Notes under the pieces: model-generated
Database searches by the model: none
Told to the model about the DNA's origin: nothing
The model's input: the letters and a program-made list of their open reading frames with translations, nothing else
Made by a program: the position numbers and the translations under genes
In this document: positions 24,276 through 35,447 of the stretch, piece after piece
Numbering within the stretch: the first letter of the stretch is position 1
Layout: each line of letters starts with the position of its first letter
Origin: Pisolithus tinctorius
Taxonomy: Eukaryota > Basidiomycota > Agaricomycetes > Boletales > Pisolithaceae
Assembly (NCBI GenBank): GCA_024663395.1
Contig: JANFAH010000005.1
Span: 1,240,001-1,304,000, forward strand
Length of the DNA: 64,000 bases
Direction: 5' to 3'

Positions 24276-24285
24276 CACTATAGTA
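24276..24285. repeat. 10 bp direct repeat, right copy
   Basis: Second copy of CACTATAGTA, ending 13 bp before the ATG of the next gene. See the left copy at 23818-23827. Confidence 0.5.
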
Positions 24286-24298
24286 ACCATAGCTTGGA

Positions 24299-25205
24299 AT
24301 GGATCCTTCAGCACCCCAGACGGTAGGAAAAGGCGTCGCCGCAACATGCGAGTTCGTCTATTGTAACCCCCATGACCTGTGAAAGCTGACCTGGCCTTGA
24401 TTTTTCAGCTACCGTCTGCGGTGTAACCGCTGCCCTATACGGCGTACTCGGAGGGCACCCTCCAGCGAGGCTGGCCCTGTTCTCAGCTGTAAACGGTGGT
24501 CTGGCCGCTGCCACTTTCTTCAGTATGTGCGGTATTAACTCTGCCATTTGTACTTTGGAGAATTGACAGCCCACAAGGCATACGGGAGTACATTGTTGGC
24601 CCTGTGCTAACGCTAACACATGTCGGAAACCACCACACTCGCAGAAAGGAGTCAGAGAGTGCTGTTGACGGCTTTACTGGAACAGAACCGGCATTGTCCT
24701 GGAGTCATATCCGCACATCTCGCCTGTTGGACTCTGCGATCAGTGGTGGGATCGCAGGAGGGGTCCTCAACGCATGGAAACGTAGGAGCATTTGTTGGGA
24801 ATTCTCACGACCTCACTGAAGTTATTGGTAGGTGGTAAAGTTGGGTTGGTGCCGGGTCTTGGGACTGGTGCACTACTTTGCACGCTATTGCAATGGGGCG
24901 TGAACGAACTCCATATCTTTCGTATACGCCATGTTTACCGCACCATAACGACGTCGCTGCCCGTGATCGGGGACAAAAGCGATGCTGTGAATGGCCACCA
25001 TGCAAATGATCGCTCAGTCCCTCCAAGTATGCAAACGGTTTCATATCAGCATCAGGAGGCAGAGTCATGGGGCGACCGCATACTGTCCGCGTTCGGCCGA
25101 CGGGTATCAAATGATGATTACCTGAAGCGACTGAAAACCGAGCGGGACACCTACCTGCGCCGGATAGAAGAGTTGGAGAGAGAACTTCAGGAGAAGCCAA
25201 GATAA
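24299..25205 (+). CDS. Small conserved membrane protein, unknown function
   Basis: The ATG at 24299 gives MDPSAPQTVGKGVAATCEFVY. An intron (donor GTAACC near 24362, acceptor TTTCAG near 24408) joins to STVCGVTAALYGVLGG, and a second intron ending CACAAG joins TFFS to IREYIVGPVLTL. Gly-rich hydrophobic segments (VTAALYGVLGG, SAISGGIAGGVLNAW, VPGLGTGALLCTLLQWG) recall Tim17/22/23-type helices. The C-terminus is a predicted coiled coil (RLKTERDTYLRRIEELEREL) ending at 25203-25205. I infer an organelle membrane protein but cannot name it. Its stop lies only 10 bp from the facing stop of the WD40 gene. Confidence 0.65.
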
Positions 25206-25215
25206 AGGCAACTAT

Positions 25216-26614
25216 TCACGTAGTGCTCCCGTCGGCACCAGTTGTACCCATTTCTTCCCATATTTCAATAACTCCTGCTCCGTCCTTCTGAAACCCTCCA
25301 AGTACAAGTAGACTCCCACACACAACCATAGCATTTACCTTGAAAATGTCTCCAGCGTTACGGTTCCACGTAGACCTGATGGTTAGCTGACCACTGTTGC
25401 CTACTGGCCCGCAAATTTCGTGACCGGTGACAGAACCTAGGAGCGTACACGTCAGGAGCTCTCGAGGGGAGGTGAAGGCCCTGCATCAAAAAACTTAGTA
25501 GGGTTGCATTGGCTGGACATCGGACGCACAGCGCAGTGACGGGCCCCCGAGCGACTTCCTCAAGAATTCTTCCATCCGACCTCAACCCCTCCCATTTTCG
25601 TCTTCGGTTCTGCCGCCCACCGCCCGCTCTAGTTTCCCCCGATGTACCAACGTATATGCGACCATCCGCAGTGCCCGCAGCGAGTACTCCTGTAGGTGAA
25701 ATGTCGAGTGACAATATGAAAGGCGGCGACATGGCTAGACCTGATGACGGGGCCATAGCACCTATGGATGTACCACTGGGGGCTTAGTGAGGTGTTTCAC
25801 GCGACTTCAAACTCACGGAGATCATCTTGAGATAACAATTTGCTTTGAAGTATGTCGAAGTGAAGGAGAGTGGAATTATAACCACCGCTGACCAATTCCC
25901 CCGGACGATTTGGAACGAACCTGACGGACCCACATACCTGTAGTCGCGGGGGTCACAACACGCAAAAAAGAACAGGTAGATTACTCACAGTGCCGTGGCC
26001 GTTCCTCATCCGACTTACCTCGTTGTTACAGAGATTTATGACTCCGACGACCCCCGAGTCCAGACAGAATGCTACCTGGTCCCCATTTTTATTCATAGTG
26101 AGCTGACGGTCTTGTCAGTACTTATGGACCCTCTCTACCCTCAAATACCTTCACCTCGTTAACGGCATCATCATCATCAGAGCCCACTTCCAACTTTAGA
26201 CGTGCATCTGACATGGTCAAGATCATCTTGTCTGTATCCGTGGTGAATGCTACCACCTTGTGGTTATTGTGCAGTGGCTCTGGTTCATTCAAGACGATGG
26301 AACTCACCGATCGACCGGATGCCAGCCAGAGACAGCCAGGTTGTGATGCATTCTGTGGTTGCCAGACAACGGACGAAACAGACGCTAATCCTCGAATCGC
26401 CTTCACGACCTTGAATGTGGAAAGGTCGTAAATACGAACTGAGCCGTCATCTGCATAGTGTATTCGTCTGAGTAGCAGTCCATGTAAAGTGAGGCACCAC
26501 CAATGTACCTGAGCCTACTGTCAACTGGCCAGCTCCACCAACTGCCAAACAGGTTGCCTGTGCAGGAATTTTCAACGTCTTGAAGGAGGCATACGTGTTT
26601 TCGCTCGCCGTCAT
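25216..26614 (-). CDS. WD40-repeat protein
   Basis: The ATG at 26614 gives MTASENTYASFKTLKIP, followed by ATCLAVGGAGQLTVG, a typical first blade strand. Further blade-like segments are IRGLASVSSVVWQPQ, FILSLDISPTGVLAAGTADG and GPVTALC. A 49-nt intron (donor GTGCGT, branch-like CTACTAAG, acceptor GATGCAG, around 25483-25531) joins TAL to AFTSPRELLTC, and the last exon runs to GTTGADGSTT with stop 25216-25218. The protein looks like a single beta-propeller scaffold of about 370 residues. It resembles small WDR53-type proteins, but I cannot assign an orthologue. Confidence 0.72.
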
Positions 26615-26772
26615 GGTAACTAAAGACGTGTCATGATGTCTGAAGTTGTCCTCCTTGGATGATTACGGGCGCCCCTCAGATCGCCGCAAAGGCTCCGAAA
26701 GGGTACTCAATTCTCAACTCTAACCCCCAAACTAAATCCATACATCATCCTCGAACCAATTAAAGGTGAACC

Positions 26773-28953
26773 ATGGACCAGATCAGCGCGGCGACTGAAG
26801 GGGCACCCAAATCAGTGGAAGATCTCCGTGTTATCTTGCAGGGCGATACCAAGGTCAAAGTAGCAGGTTTGTCGCACTTAGTGAGCCTGGGCTTCGTTGT
26901 ACGAGCTTACTCTACTCCTAGGCGTAGATGGTGATTAGTTTTTATCCATGTTGGGTGACCTGTCGCGTTGAACACTCCTGGGACAGTCGATGGGATCCTT
27001 CGAGGAAAGTACATGGTAAGCTTGGAACCGCGATAGTTGCATTTCTCGTTTTTCTGAACCAGAAAATTAGTCCAAGGACAAGTTCTTGAGCGCTGCATCT
27101 GGCGGTTTCGGTTTCTGCAGTGTTGTATTGTGAGTCGTAGCAGCCATGTCATAACATTTGTATCCTCACATCCAGCGCAGTGGTTGGGATATGCACGATA
27201 CGGTTTACTCTCGAGAACTCTCTATATCCAACAGACAAAATGGATATCGCGATGTGCTAGCTAAAATAGACTTGTCCACATACCGTAGGATTCCCTGGGA
27301 CAACAATACCCCTTTCTTTCTGGTCTCTTTCTTCGACCCTATCACACTGGAGCCTCTCCATGCTGATCCACGCAGTCTACTTCGTACAACCTGTGAACTC
27401 GCTGCTGCCCAGGGTTTCAGTTGCATGGCCGGCGTGGAATATGAAGTACGTGTGTGCCTTCGTCCCTAATGATTTTGGGGTCTTATCCTGCTGTAGTACT
27501 TTAACTTCAAAGGTCGGTTTCCGTGAATGAAGGCCTACGACTTATCATGACGTTCGACGCAGAGACACCGGAATCTGTTGCTGAGAAGCGGTTCACACAC
27601 CTATCACCTCTGACCCCAGGGAGTGAGCATACCTTCGTCTTCTCCAAGGTTGGAGTGTACTCATCGGTGCCCGTGAAGTGCACGGATATTCTCTCCTTCG
27701 TACTCAGCTTAACCAGGACTATTTCAACGAGTTGTTTGATGAGAGCCTCAAGTTCCAGATCGACGTTGAAGGTCATCGTACGTGATGCATCAGTTGCAAG
27801 GGATTTTACGGTTAACTTGTTCTCAGACACCGAAACGGGTCCCGGTGTGTTGGAGACAGCTTTGGCCTACACTTACGCCCTACGCATGGCCGATAACGCC
27901 ATACTCTATAAGTTCCTCGCCAAGAGCATTGGAATGAAGCACCAAGTATTGCCAAGTTTCATGGCAAAGCCTTGGGGTGATGTGCGTACCTTGTAATGGC
28001 TTCAATATCAACGACTTACATCTACCAGCTACCAGGTTGCAGTGGGTGAGACGAGTGTCTTATGATTCAAGACAGGGTGCTGATACCAGCAGGCACACGC
28101 ATGTTTCCCTAAGGGACCCCTCCGGAAAGAATATCTTCGCCTATACTGAGGGTCCAGATGGACGGGCTGATGCAGCCTTCGAGGACACCAAATTCCTCAG
28201 TTTCATTGGAGAACAATTTTTGGCAGGTGTACTGGATGGCCTCCCGGAAGGTGAGCACAGGGGAAGATATGAAATACCCGGGCTAATTGCCTAGCGCACA
28301 GTGATGCCGATGGTGAGCGCCATGAGCGAACTGCAGTTTAGACCCTTCCTTATGTCTTCACAAGTTTGTTCCAACAATTAATGGGTACAAACGCCTCGTC
28401 GGAGGTGAATCATTCTGGGCTCCAAACGCGGTAACTTACGGCTACGATTCTCGAGCCGTGTCCATTCGTATAATATCACCCCCTTCAGTTCCACCGTCTG
28501 CAACAAGATTTGAAGTCCGTGTACCCGGAGCAGACATGAACCCATATCTGGTGTTGAGCGCCATTTTTAGGCTGGGTTTGAGGGGAATTACGCAGAGACT
28601 GAAACTAACCACCCTGCCGATTAGCACTTATCTTAATGATCCCTCTCGCAAGGGCGAGGTATGTATCTGGTATGCCAGACACAGACGTCTATGCTAACCA
28701 GTTTCTCCAACAGGTTGTCATGTTACCAACTTCTTTGGAGGACGCGACCACAAAGATGATGAGGCCTGGCAGTGTCGCACGTGAGGTATTTGGCGATCAA
28801 TTCATTGACCACTTTGGTGGGACCAGGGAGCACGAAGTCAAGTTGTGGAACGCAGCCGTTACAAACTGGGAAGGTACGAAGGTATATCACTCGTTCATTG
28901 TGTTTGGTCTCACGAACTGGGTGGCAGTGGAAAGATACCTCGAGCTTGCGTGA
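26773..28953 (+). CDS. Type-I glutamine-synthetase-like protein (FluG/GSI family)
   Basis: Belongs to the prokaryotic-type (GSI) glutamine synthetase superfamily that many fungi keep beside their GSII enzyme. The start at 26773 (MDQISAATEGAP) is followed by VAGVDVDGILRGKYM, FGFCSVVFGWDMHD and MAGVEYEYFNFKE. Ordered splicing restores KPWGDLPGCSGHTHVSLRD, the ATP/glutamate-site signature, then INGYKRLVGGESFW and ATRFEVRVPGADMNPYLV. The end is REHEVKLWNAAVTNWEVERY with stop 28951-28953. Catalytic landmarks look intact, but homologues such as FluG lack proven synthetase activity, so the reaction is uncertain. About ten introns are present. It diverges from the WD40 gene over 158 bp. Confidence 0.85.
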
Positions 28954-29022
28954 AAGAATTGAACAAATGAAGTGCAATCCCTATAAATACAGTTCAACTA
29001 TACATTCTTATCCCAAGCTACT

Positions 29023-29944
29023 TCATGCCTCCACAGCTGTTCTGTTGCGAATGGTGCGGAACCATTTCAAGAAGTGTGTGACGTCCTGCAAGGAGGGTCA
29101 GAACAGGAATTGCATTGCAGGGTGCCCGAATTCATTACTGCTGCGATTTGCCCAGGCATACTACTCTCTGCGATGAAAGATGGGATCATGCCACCAGGAG
29201 TGGCAGAGGTTGCCATACGCCATTCGACTTTGTCATCATCCAATTCCAGTAGACGTTCAACGGCGACATAACGACCCCGTACACCTTTTCTCTCGATCTT
29301 GGCTAATTCCTCATCTTCCGACACGTCAATTGGGATTGAAACGATTAGGCTGGAAATAGGTGCAAGGGAAGTGAAGTCGCCCAGAAATCAGAGGCTACGC
29401 ACCCGCTTCGTGGAGATGCACTGCTGAGATAAGTTGTCTGCAGCACAGTGAAAACACGAGGTGATACCGGAGGAGGATATGTATAGTAGAGAGTCCAGAT
29501 AGATTGAGTTGCAGATATGCGTTTCACCTCGGCGACTTGCTTGATTGCACCCACAAATCTAGGGATAAAGACGTCAGCGAGAGTCCAAAAGACAAATGCA
29601 CGCAAGTCTCTGACTGTTTCTCATTCTCTGCTTTGTTCACACCGAGCTTGCTCCAGAACTCATCGAATGTGGCGTCATCTTTGTCGTGTCGGCTAACACG
29701 GCAGTGGCACGAAGACTCGCTGCCTTGTGCTGGAAGACGACGCAATGTAAGAACCTTCCCGTTGGCAAAGGTCTTTCCCTTCTTCCAAGACTCTGTAGAC
29801 GCCAGTAGTTCGTTGCCTAGCGTAATGATGGTACTCTCAGGGGGGATGTCTAGCTTTGTACGTCAGAGCGAGACCATGTATCTGGCAGGTGAAATGCTCG
29901 CCTCCTAGCTTGACAGCATTATTTGTGAGTTGAAAGGTTGACAT
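29023..29944 (-). CDS. DUF3074 (START-like) protein
   Basis: The ATG at 29944 gives MSTFQLTNNA; a 57-nt intron (donor GTCAAG, acceptor CAAAG) leads to LDIPPESTIITLGNELLAST. Next are SWKKGKTFANGKVLTLRRLP and FDEFWSKLGVNKAENEKQ. Further introns join FVGAIKQVAEVKRIS and WTLYYTYPPPVSPRVF to the diagnostic end GVRGRYVAVERLLEL, VEWRMATSATPGGMIP, and DVTHFLKWFRTIRNR. This order matches DUF3074, a START-like lipid-binding fold of unknown role. Its 5' end faces SPC24 over 109 bp and its stop is 69 bp from the facing glutamine-synthetase-like stop. Confidence 0.82.
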
Positions 29945-30053
29945 AGCTGAAGATGGTGGCTACATAGATAGAAGTGGAACAAGCTGTGACATCGCGATTC
30001 GAGTCGCGCTACCCCACTCAAGCCAACATGTACTGTTGCTGAACACCAACACA

Positions 30054-30865
30054 ATGGCAAAGGAACCACAGTCGAGAGATCTTCGGGAGTGCATGTGCGT
30101 ATTGAAGCTCACGTCGCGTTCAACGGCTGATGCATATGTCAAATGCTTCAGAAAACTCATCAAGGAGATGACTACTATCATCGACCCTGCTGATGATTAC
30201 CTGACCATAACCGCAGCTGAAGAGCAGATGAAAATCAATTACGCAAAAGCCAAGCGAGAAAATGATGAGGCGTATTCCAATCTTAAAGGTGCGCGACTGC
30301 AAGACTGTAGCACGCGTCCTCGTCGACACCTCATCTTTGCAGCGTTGAGCCGCGTGCTCGAGGCAGCACGTAAATCATCGGCGCGCCCACCCAACGTTCC
30401 TGCTCCAGAGCAGCATGCTGCCCGACTTAACGAGCTCGACAGCACTCGAATATCTCTTGCAAAAGCTTTACGCGACGCCGAGAATTCGTTAGCAAGTAAA
30501 GAAGCAGAATTGGCGGCTTTGAAGGAGGGAGCGCGTGCATTGGAAGAGTCGGATCCGGCACAAAGCCATCAAAGTGAAATAGACGGCACAACGTGAGGAG
30601 ATCGCATGCTTCAGTTATTCAAGTAATTTACCGCCTCCAGGCTCCGTTTACAAATTTTCAGGGGGATGGGCTTCGATATAGTCTTGGACAGCGACGGCAA
30701 GGCGTCGACGATGTTCATCCGTGAGTACCCGTGATTGCAATTAGGCGTTACCATTGCTAAGTACGTGGCATCGCAGGTGCAGAATCTGGTGACGTTCACA
30801 CTCTCGCTCCGCGTGGCAGCGATTACCACAGTGTGGAACAAGCATGGAAACTTGCCGCCTCGTGA
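30054..30865 (+). CDS. SPC24: Kinetochore protein Spc24
   Basis: Ndc80-complex subunit that, with Spc25, anchors the complex to the inner kinetochore. Exon 1 (MAKEPQSRDLREC) is spliced (GTGCGT donor, CTTCAG acceptor) to KLIKEMTTIIDPADDYL. A coiled-coil region follows (AYSNLKALSRVLEAARKSS, LAKALRDAENSLASKEAEL). Two further introns restore the globular head: TLRLQIFRGMGFDIVLDSDG, then TMFIRAESGDVHTLAP and EQAWKLAAS with stop 30863-30865. The short RLxIFRGMGF and WKLAAS blocks are diagnostic. Length of about 190 residues is usual for the family. Confidence 0.88.
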
Positions 30866-31093
30866 CGTCAGGAGGATACGGTTTCTCAGGTATTTAGTCG
30901 TCAAGACTGCCAGCTTTTCCCCCTTCGTAGAGATCTAGTTTGGCGGACTGTGATAGGAGTTGTTCACGATGCATGTTGTATTCTGCAGTGGGTTCAATGT
31001 ATGCTCTAATAACTATATGGTATGCTATAAAACCAATATTTATATCAGGGTCTCTGAATTATTCCGTGCTGTACCTAGAACGAGAAGGTAAGT

Positions 31094-33860
31094 TCACCAG
31101 ATCGCAAATGGATCGCCTGTACCAACCGGTATTGCCTCTCTCACTACCCACACCTTGTCCTTCGACTTCTCGCAGACTTCTCGCACTTTAGCTTCTATGG
31201 CATTTTTCTTTACCTTATGAATGCGAAGATCCTGGTATATGCTCTCAACAAGGAAGTTCAAACTCGGCGTGGCCAGCGTGGTGACCTTTGCGAGCAACGC
31301 GCCAAGATGCTCATCGGGAAAAGGTGGCGCTTTACGAGTTTGAGTTATACCAGCACGTTTCCCGTGTGAAGCGGCCCCCAGACTAGGATCGACTGCTACT
31401 TTGTCAGGCGGGTTCAGATCAACTTTGACATTTTGACGTTCTTCGGCGGCAACGGAAACGAATGTAAAAGGATTGATGGGGTACGGTGCATCTGAAGGCA
31501 GGTTAGTTGACGAGTCGCCAATAATGGGGGAGGGGAGGGCCTAACCGTTGAACAACTGTATCCGGTATGCCTCAAACGGCTCATACTCGCATTTTCCGAT
31601 GGCGGATTCCCAACAAGGACCCTTAGCATAAGGGACCAATTGTACCACTACCTTCCGCTTCTTCTCCTGTTGCTTACCCGGGTCCTCCGCCTTTCGTTTC
31701 GGCGGGGGCATGATTAGATTGGCAGCTGAGGAAGGTGACGGATCTCGTGAATCCGGGATAGAAGGGGTCTCCACTTCCTCATCATCTACAAGCCAACTAT
31801 CAAGGTCAGAGTCTGGTTCATCGCCGTCCGCATCGTCTTCCTCCCCATCATCCACTACGTCGTCCGCTTGAGCAGGATCCTCATCCTCCCACTCCTCCCC
31901 GCTGTCATACCCGTAGTCGCGTGCTAGGAAATCTTTCGCGAAGGGGGCGCGGGGCCCAACGATACGAGAATTTCTAGTCCAGGTGCCGTAATATCCAGGG
32001 CGGGCGTCTTCGTTAAAAATAAGGACTTTAGCGGGTAGAAGCTTGCGGTCGCTCAATATTTTCAGCAGATGACGAACTTGGGACGGGTCACCGGCTATCT
32101 CTGCTTCTCCAAGTTGCGCCATAATGTCTCGCACAGTCCGTGGGTTGGAAGTCTTGAATGAAGACATGCTTCTCCTTGCAGACCGCATCAAACTCCGTCG
32201 CCTAAACAATTTCAAGATGTCCTGTAACTCAGCTAGGTAGACAGTTGTAGCTTGTCGGATCCATAGGCAATTGCTACTGCACTCACCTGGTTCGCTATGT
32301 GCGGCCGGCTCGTCTGACAAAGGCGCGTGAGCGTGTGTATCGCTGGCCGCATCAGTGTCGTCGATGACAATTGCATCGTCGTGAGTGATGCCCCTCCCCT
32401 TGGCCCCAGGCCTTGTCCCTTTTGATTCCAAGAACCAATTGTGAGGTGCGCACTCGGCATCTTTCTTTAGCACAAAGGGCTTGAAAGTTCTTTGAAAATC
32501 ATTCTCGATTGCTAACGGATTGGCTGCGGCGAACGAATCCTTTGCGGGTGAATCTTGAGTGGACGCCTTAGCCTTCCCGAAGAAATTTGCCAGTATAGAA
32601 CGTGATTTATCTTGAGCTTCTTTTTGTTTTCTTTCCTTTTCTACCCTCGCCGCTTTCCTCTCTTCTTTCTCCTTGTCCTGCGGTGAGGAATGAGTATCTT
32701 CCAACAGAGTAGTGCTGTATACATGCCTTCGCAGCCTGCTCCGGGTCAAGAGCTCTTTTGGCTCGAATTTTTGGGCCACCATGCGCAGGCTGTTGGTTGC
32801 AGAATGAGTGGTAGAAATGCGGACATCAGTACTACTAACGGTATCGTCGCCGGTGGGTATCGAGGTAGTTCCATGCGGTATATTTTGTTTCTCTGCGGAA
32901 TTCAAGTCGGCGGAGGCGTGCCCGGACGGTAATCCCGTATCCTTGGTTGGGGGCTTGTTGGTGCCCTTCGGATCGAGGATAGCGTCTTGTTGGGCCTTGG
33001 GAAGATGTTCGAAGATAGCATACAGACTTTTCTGCGCCTGCACTGATGTAAACTCCGGGGACGGGGTACGCACGACTCTTACTCGCCTGGATACGCTCGG
33101 TCATTCTGACTTCCGCGGTCTCCCTAGCAGACTTCGGCAACCAGTCCTTAAACGCGTCTTGCACTTCCCAACGCCAGACACAAATAGCAGCAGGAGGCTT
33201 TTGGGCCGAGTGGCAATCAAGGCCGTAATTAACCCGTTTCATCACCGTCTTGATGGCATGCTCAATTGCAGAGAGGGGAAGGCAAGACTCGAGAGCTGTA
33301 CGGTAAGCTTCGTCAACTTCACCTTGTCCCGGCAGCAAAGTTGAACGCATTTGTTTAGCAAGAGCCGCTGCGCTCTTGTCACTAGACGTATTCGCTGAGA
33401 TACCTTGGGCTGGATGACTACCCGACAGCTAACTCACCTCTCTTGAGCCAACTTGACGATTACGGGCTTGTTCTCATCCGGAATGTTGGTTAGTGGCTGG
33501 GCAACGTCATTGGCACGCTTATCCAGCATTTCTCGAAATTTGACGATCTCTGGTAGGAGCGGGCAGATACAGATACCTTCTTCACAAAAACTGTTCACGA
33601 CGACTTGCCTTGCATGGTCTCTGATGTCTTCTCGAAGGAAATTGGTTTTTGCCTAAAGATAACCTTTCCATTCTTAATTTCGACAAGCGGGTTGGCTGGC
33701 GGCATCTGTTAGTCGGACTGTAGGCTATGGGCGAGGCGAGACGAGGTCGCGACTTACAGGCAAAAGGCAACATTATTGGTACATCTAAAAGCAAATTTAA
33801 AGCACTAGCCCCCAAAAGACGCGTCCTAGACATACCTGATCTCGATTCTGGCTGCGCCAT
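31094..33860 (-). CDS. RLF2: Chromatin assembly factor 1, large subunit
   Basis: CAF-1 p150-type subunit that deposits H3-H4 behind the replication fork through PCNA. The ATG at 33860 gives MAQPESRS; short exons follow (DVPIMLPFA, then NPLVEIKNGKVIF). The middle has the charged KER-type helix (KEKEERKAARVEKERKQKEA) and then FFGKAKAS, a likely PIP-like degenerate motif. The diagnostic core is KVLIFNEDARPGYYGTWTRN and VGPRAPFAKDFLARDYGYDS, followed by a long acidic run (DPAQADDVVDDGEEDDADGD). The C-terminus ends TGDPFAIW at 31094. It shares a 118 bp promoter with an RFC subunit gene. Confidence 0.9.
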
Positions 33861-33887
33861 GGTGGCCGGCAGTCGCTGGTCAGCTTA

Positions 33888-33950
33888 ACGCGTGCATCGC
33901 GTCGGGAGTGTCATACGCGTGGGAGAGTATTTGTAAGCACATGGACGCGT
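33888..33950. promoter_or_regulatory. Cluster of three MCB boxes (ACGCGT)
   Basis: Perfect ACGCGT hexamers occur at 33888-33893, 33915-33920 and 33945-33950, within the 118 bp between the CAF-1 and RFC start codons; a further ACGCGA is at 33952-33957. Another ACGCGT is at 33819-33824 in the first CAF-1 intron. In yeasts this motif binds MBF and drives G1/S transcription of replication genes. The function here is inferred from motif density and from the jobs of the two genes. Confidence 0.75.
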
Positions 33951-33978
33951 GACGCGACGTGTCGACGCGCCTCATCTC

Positions 33979-35330
33979 ATGGCTTTCTTTCAGCCCCAAG
34001 CAAAGACAGTGCCAAAGCACACAGTAGACCCTGTGCTGCAGCCATGGATCGAGAAATAGTAGGCGATTAGAGTTTCTCGAACAGTCAGGAAGAGTAACCC
34101 GACGTGCAGTCGTCCAAAGACCATTGACGATGTCTCTGCGCAGGAACATACTGTGACAGTGCTACGCAAGGCACTCTTGTCAACAAACGTCGGTACTCGT
34201 TTACCCCGAGTGCAGCTATGCTGATTCGTAGCCAGCTGCCTCACATGTTATTTTATGGGCCACCAGGCACTGGCAAGACCTCGACTATTCTTGCTCTCGC
34301 CCGACAATTATTTGGGTATGGATTTAATCTCTCGCACGCCCAAACACTACCAACGGAGCAATAGGCCAGACAACTTTCGCAATCGGGTGCTAGAACTCAA
34401 TGCTTCTGATGAACGAGGTATCAGTGTTGTCAGGGAGAAAATTAAGACATTTGCTCGGCAAACACCAAGGGCGCAAGCTGCCAATTCGGATGGCAAGAGC
34501 TATCCCTGCCCTCCGTATAAAATCATAATTTTAGATGAAGCGGACTCTATGACTCAAGATGCACAGGGAGCTCTTCGACGTATTATGGAAACCTACGCAA
34601 GAATCACCCGTTTCTGTCTTGTGTGCAACTATGTTACGCGGTCGGATATACCTTTCTGCAATTCTCCCACCGTCCACTTATACTGAACTAGGATAATCGA
34701 ACCTCTAGCATCGAGATGTTCGAAGTTTCGGTTTACCCCACTCGACCCGCTATCGACATCCTCACGGCTTACCCACATTGCAGCAGCGGAGCATGTGGAA
34801 GTCACCCCGGAGGTGGTGACCACTTTGATAGATGCTTCTAATGGCGATCTACGACGTTCTATCACATACCTGCAATCTGCTTCTCGATTGTCCTCGTCAG
34901 CCGACCCACCAACACCCATCACGCCAAGAGATATCCAAGAGATTGCCGGAGTAGTCCCCACTACAGTAGTAAATGATCTCGCGAGAACATTGGGGCTGGA
35001 TGTGAGCAGTGACATGATAGTCGATGCTGTCACTCCCAAGCGAAGAGGTTTTGACGCTATTCAAAAGAAGGTCAAAGAAGTCATTCGCGAAGGTTACTCT
35101 GTGGCGCAGTTGTTGTCTCAAGTTGGTGGTATCTCTCCGATTACATACTTTTCGCTGACAGTTTCTAGCTTCATGATCTCATAATCCACCACCAAATGTT
35201 ACCTGCACGGCAAAAGGCTACTTGTGCATTGGTGATAGCTGAGGCAGACAAGGCTTTATGTGATGGCGCAGACGAGGAACTTTGGTTACTAGAGGTTGCA
35301 ATGCAAACCTACAAAGCGCTGTCACGCTAA
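33979..35330 (+). CDS. RFC2: Replication factor C small subunit (yeast Rfc2 type)
   Basis: AAA+ subunit of the PCNA clamp loader. The ATG at 33979 gives [17 protein letters not shown]; an intron (donor GTAGGC, acceptor GTGCAG) restores [20 protein letters not shown]. Walker A is [12 protein letters not shown] (around 34255), then [12 protein letters not shown], Walker [12 protein letters not shown] and the SRC region. The C-terminal collar includes [14 protein letters not shown] and [16 protein letters not shown], ending at 35328-35330. The [13 protein letters not shown] block fits yeast Rfc2 (human RFC4) better than the other small subunits. It converges on the Hsp70 gene. Confidence 0.9.
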
Positions 35331-35447
35331 TCTTATCGCCAATTTTTTTGCATGGTTGCATATGAGAAATCATTCAATTGCAAGATAATAGCATGACAGT
35401 TGATTCAAGTTACTGCGGTGTACTTTTCGCGCGTAAATGATGTGACA

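Larger units (their letters stand above)
23649..24298. other. Intergenic region holding a hairpin and direct repeats
   Basis: This 650 bp region lies between two divergent genes. It contains a 50 bp near-perfect inverted repeat and a pair of 10 bp direct repeats, listed separately. A frame at 23831-24115 begins at a non-ATG codon and matches nothing I know. The region is the longest divergent spacer in the alternating block. Confidence 0.6.

Noticed and set aside
30611..30938. Frames on both strands at the end of SPC24
   Set aside because: They are shadows; the spliced plus-strand frame gives the diagnostic Spc24 C-terminus.
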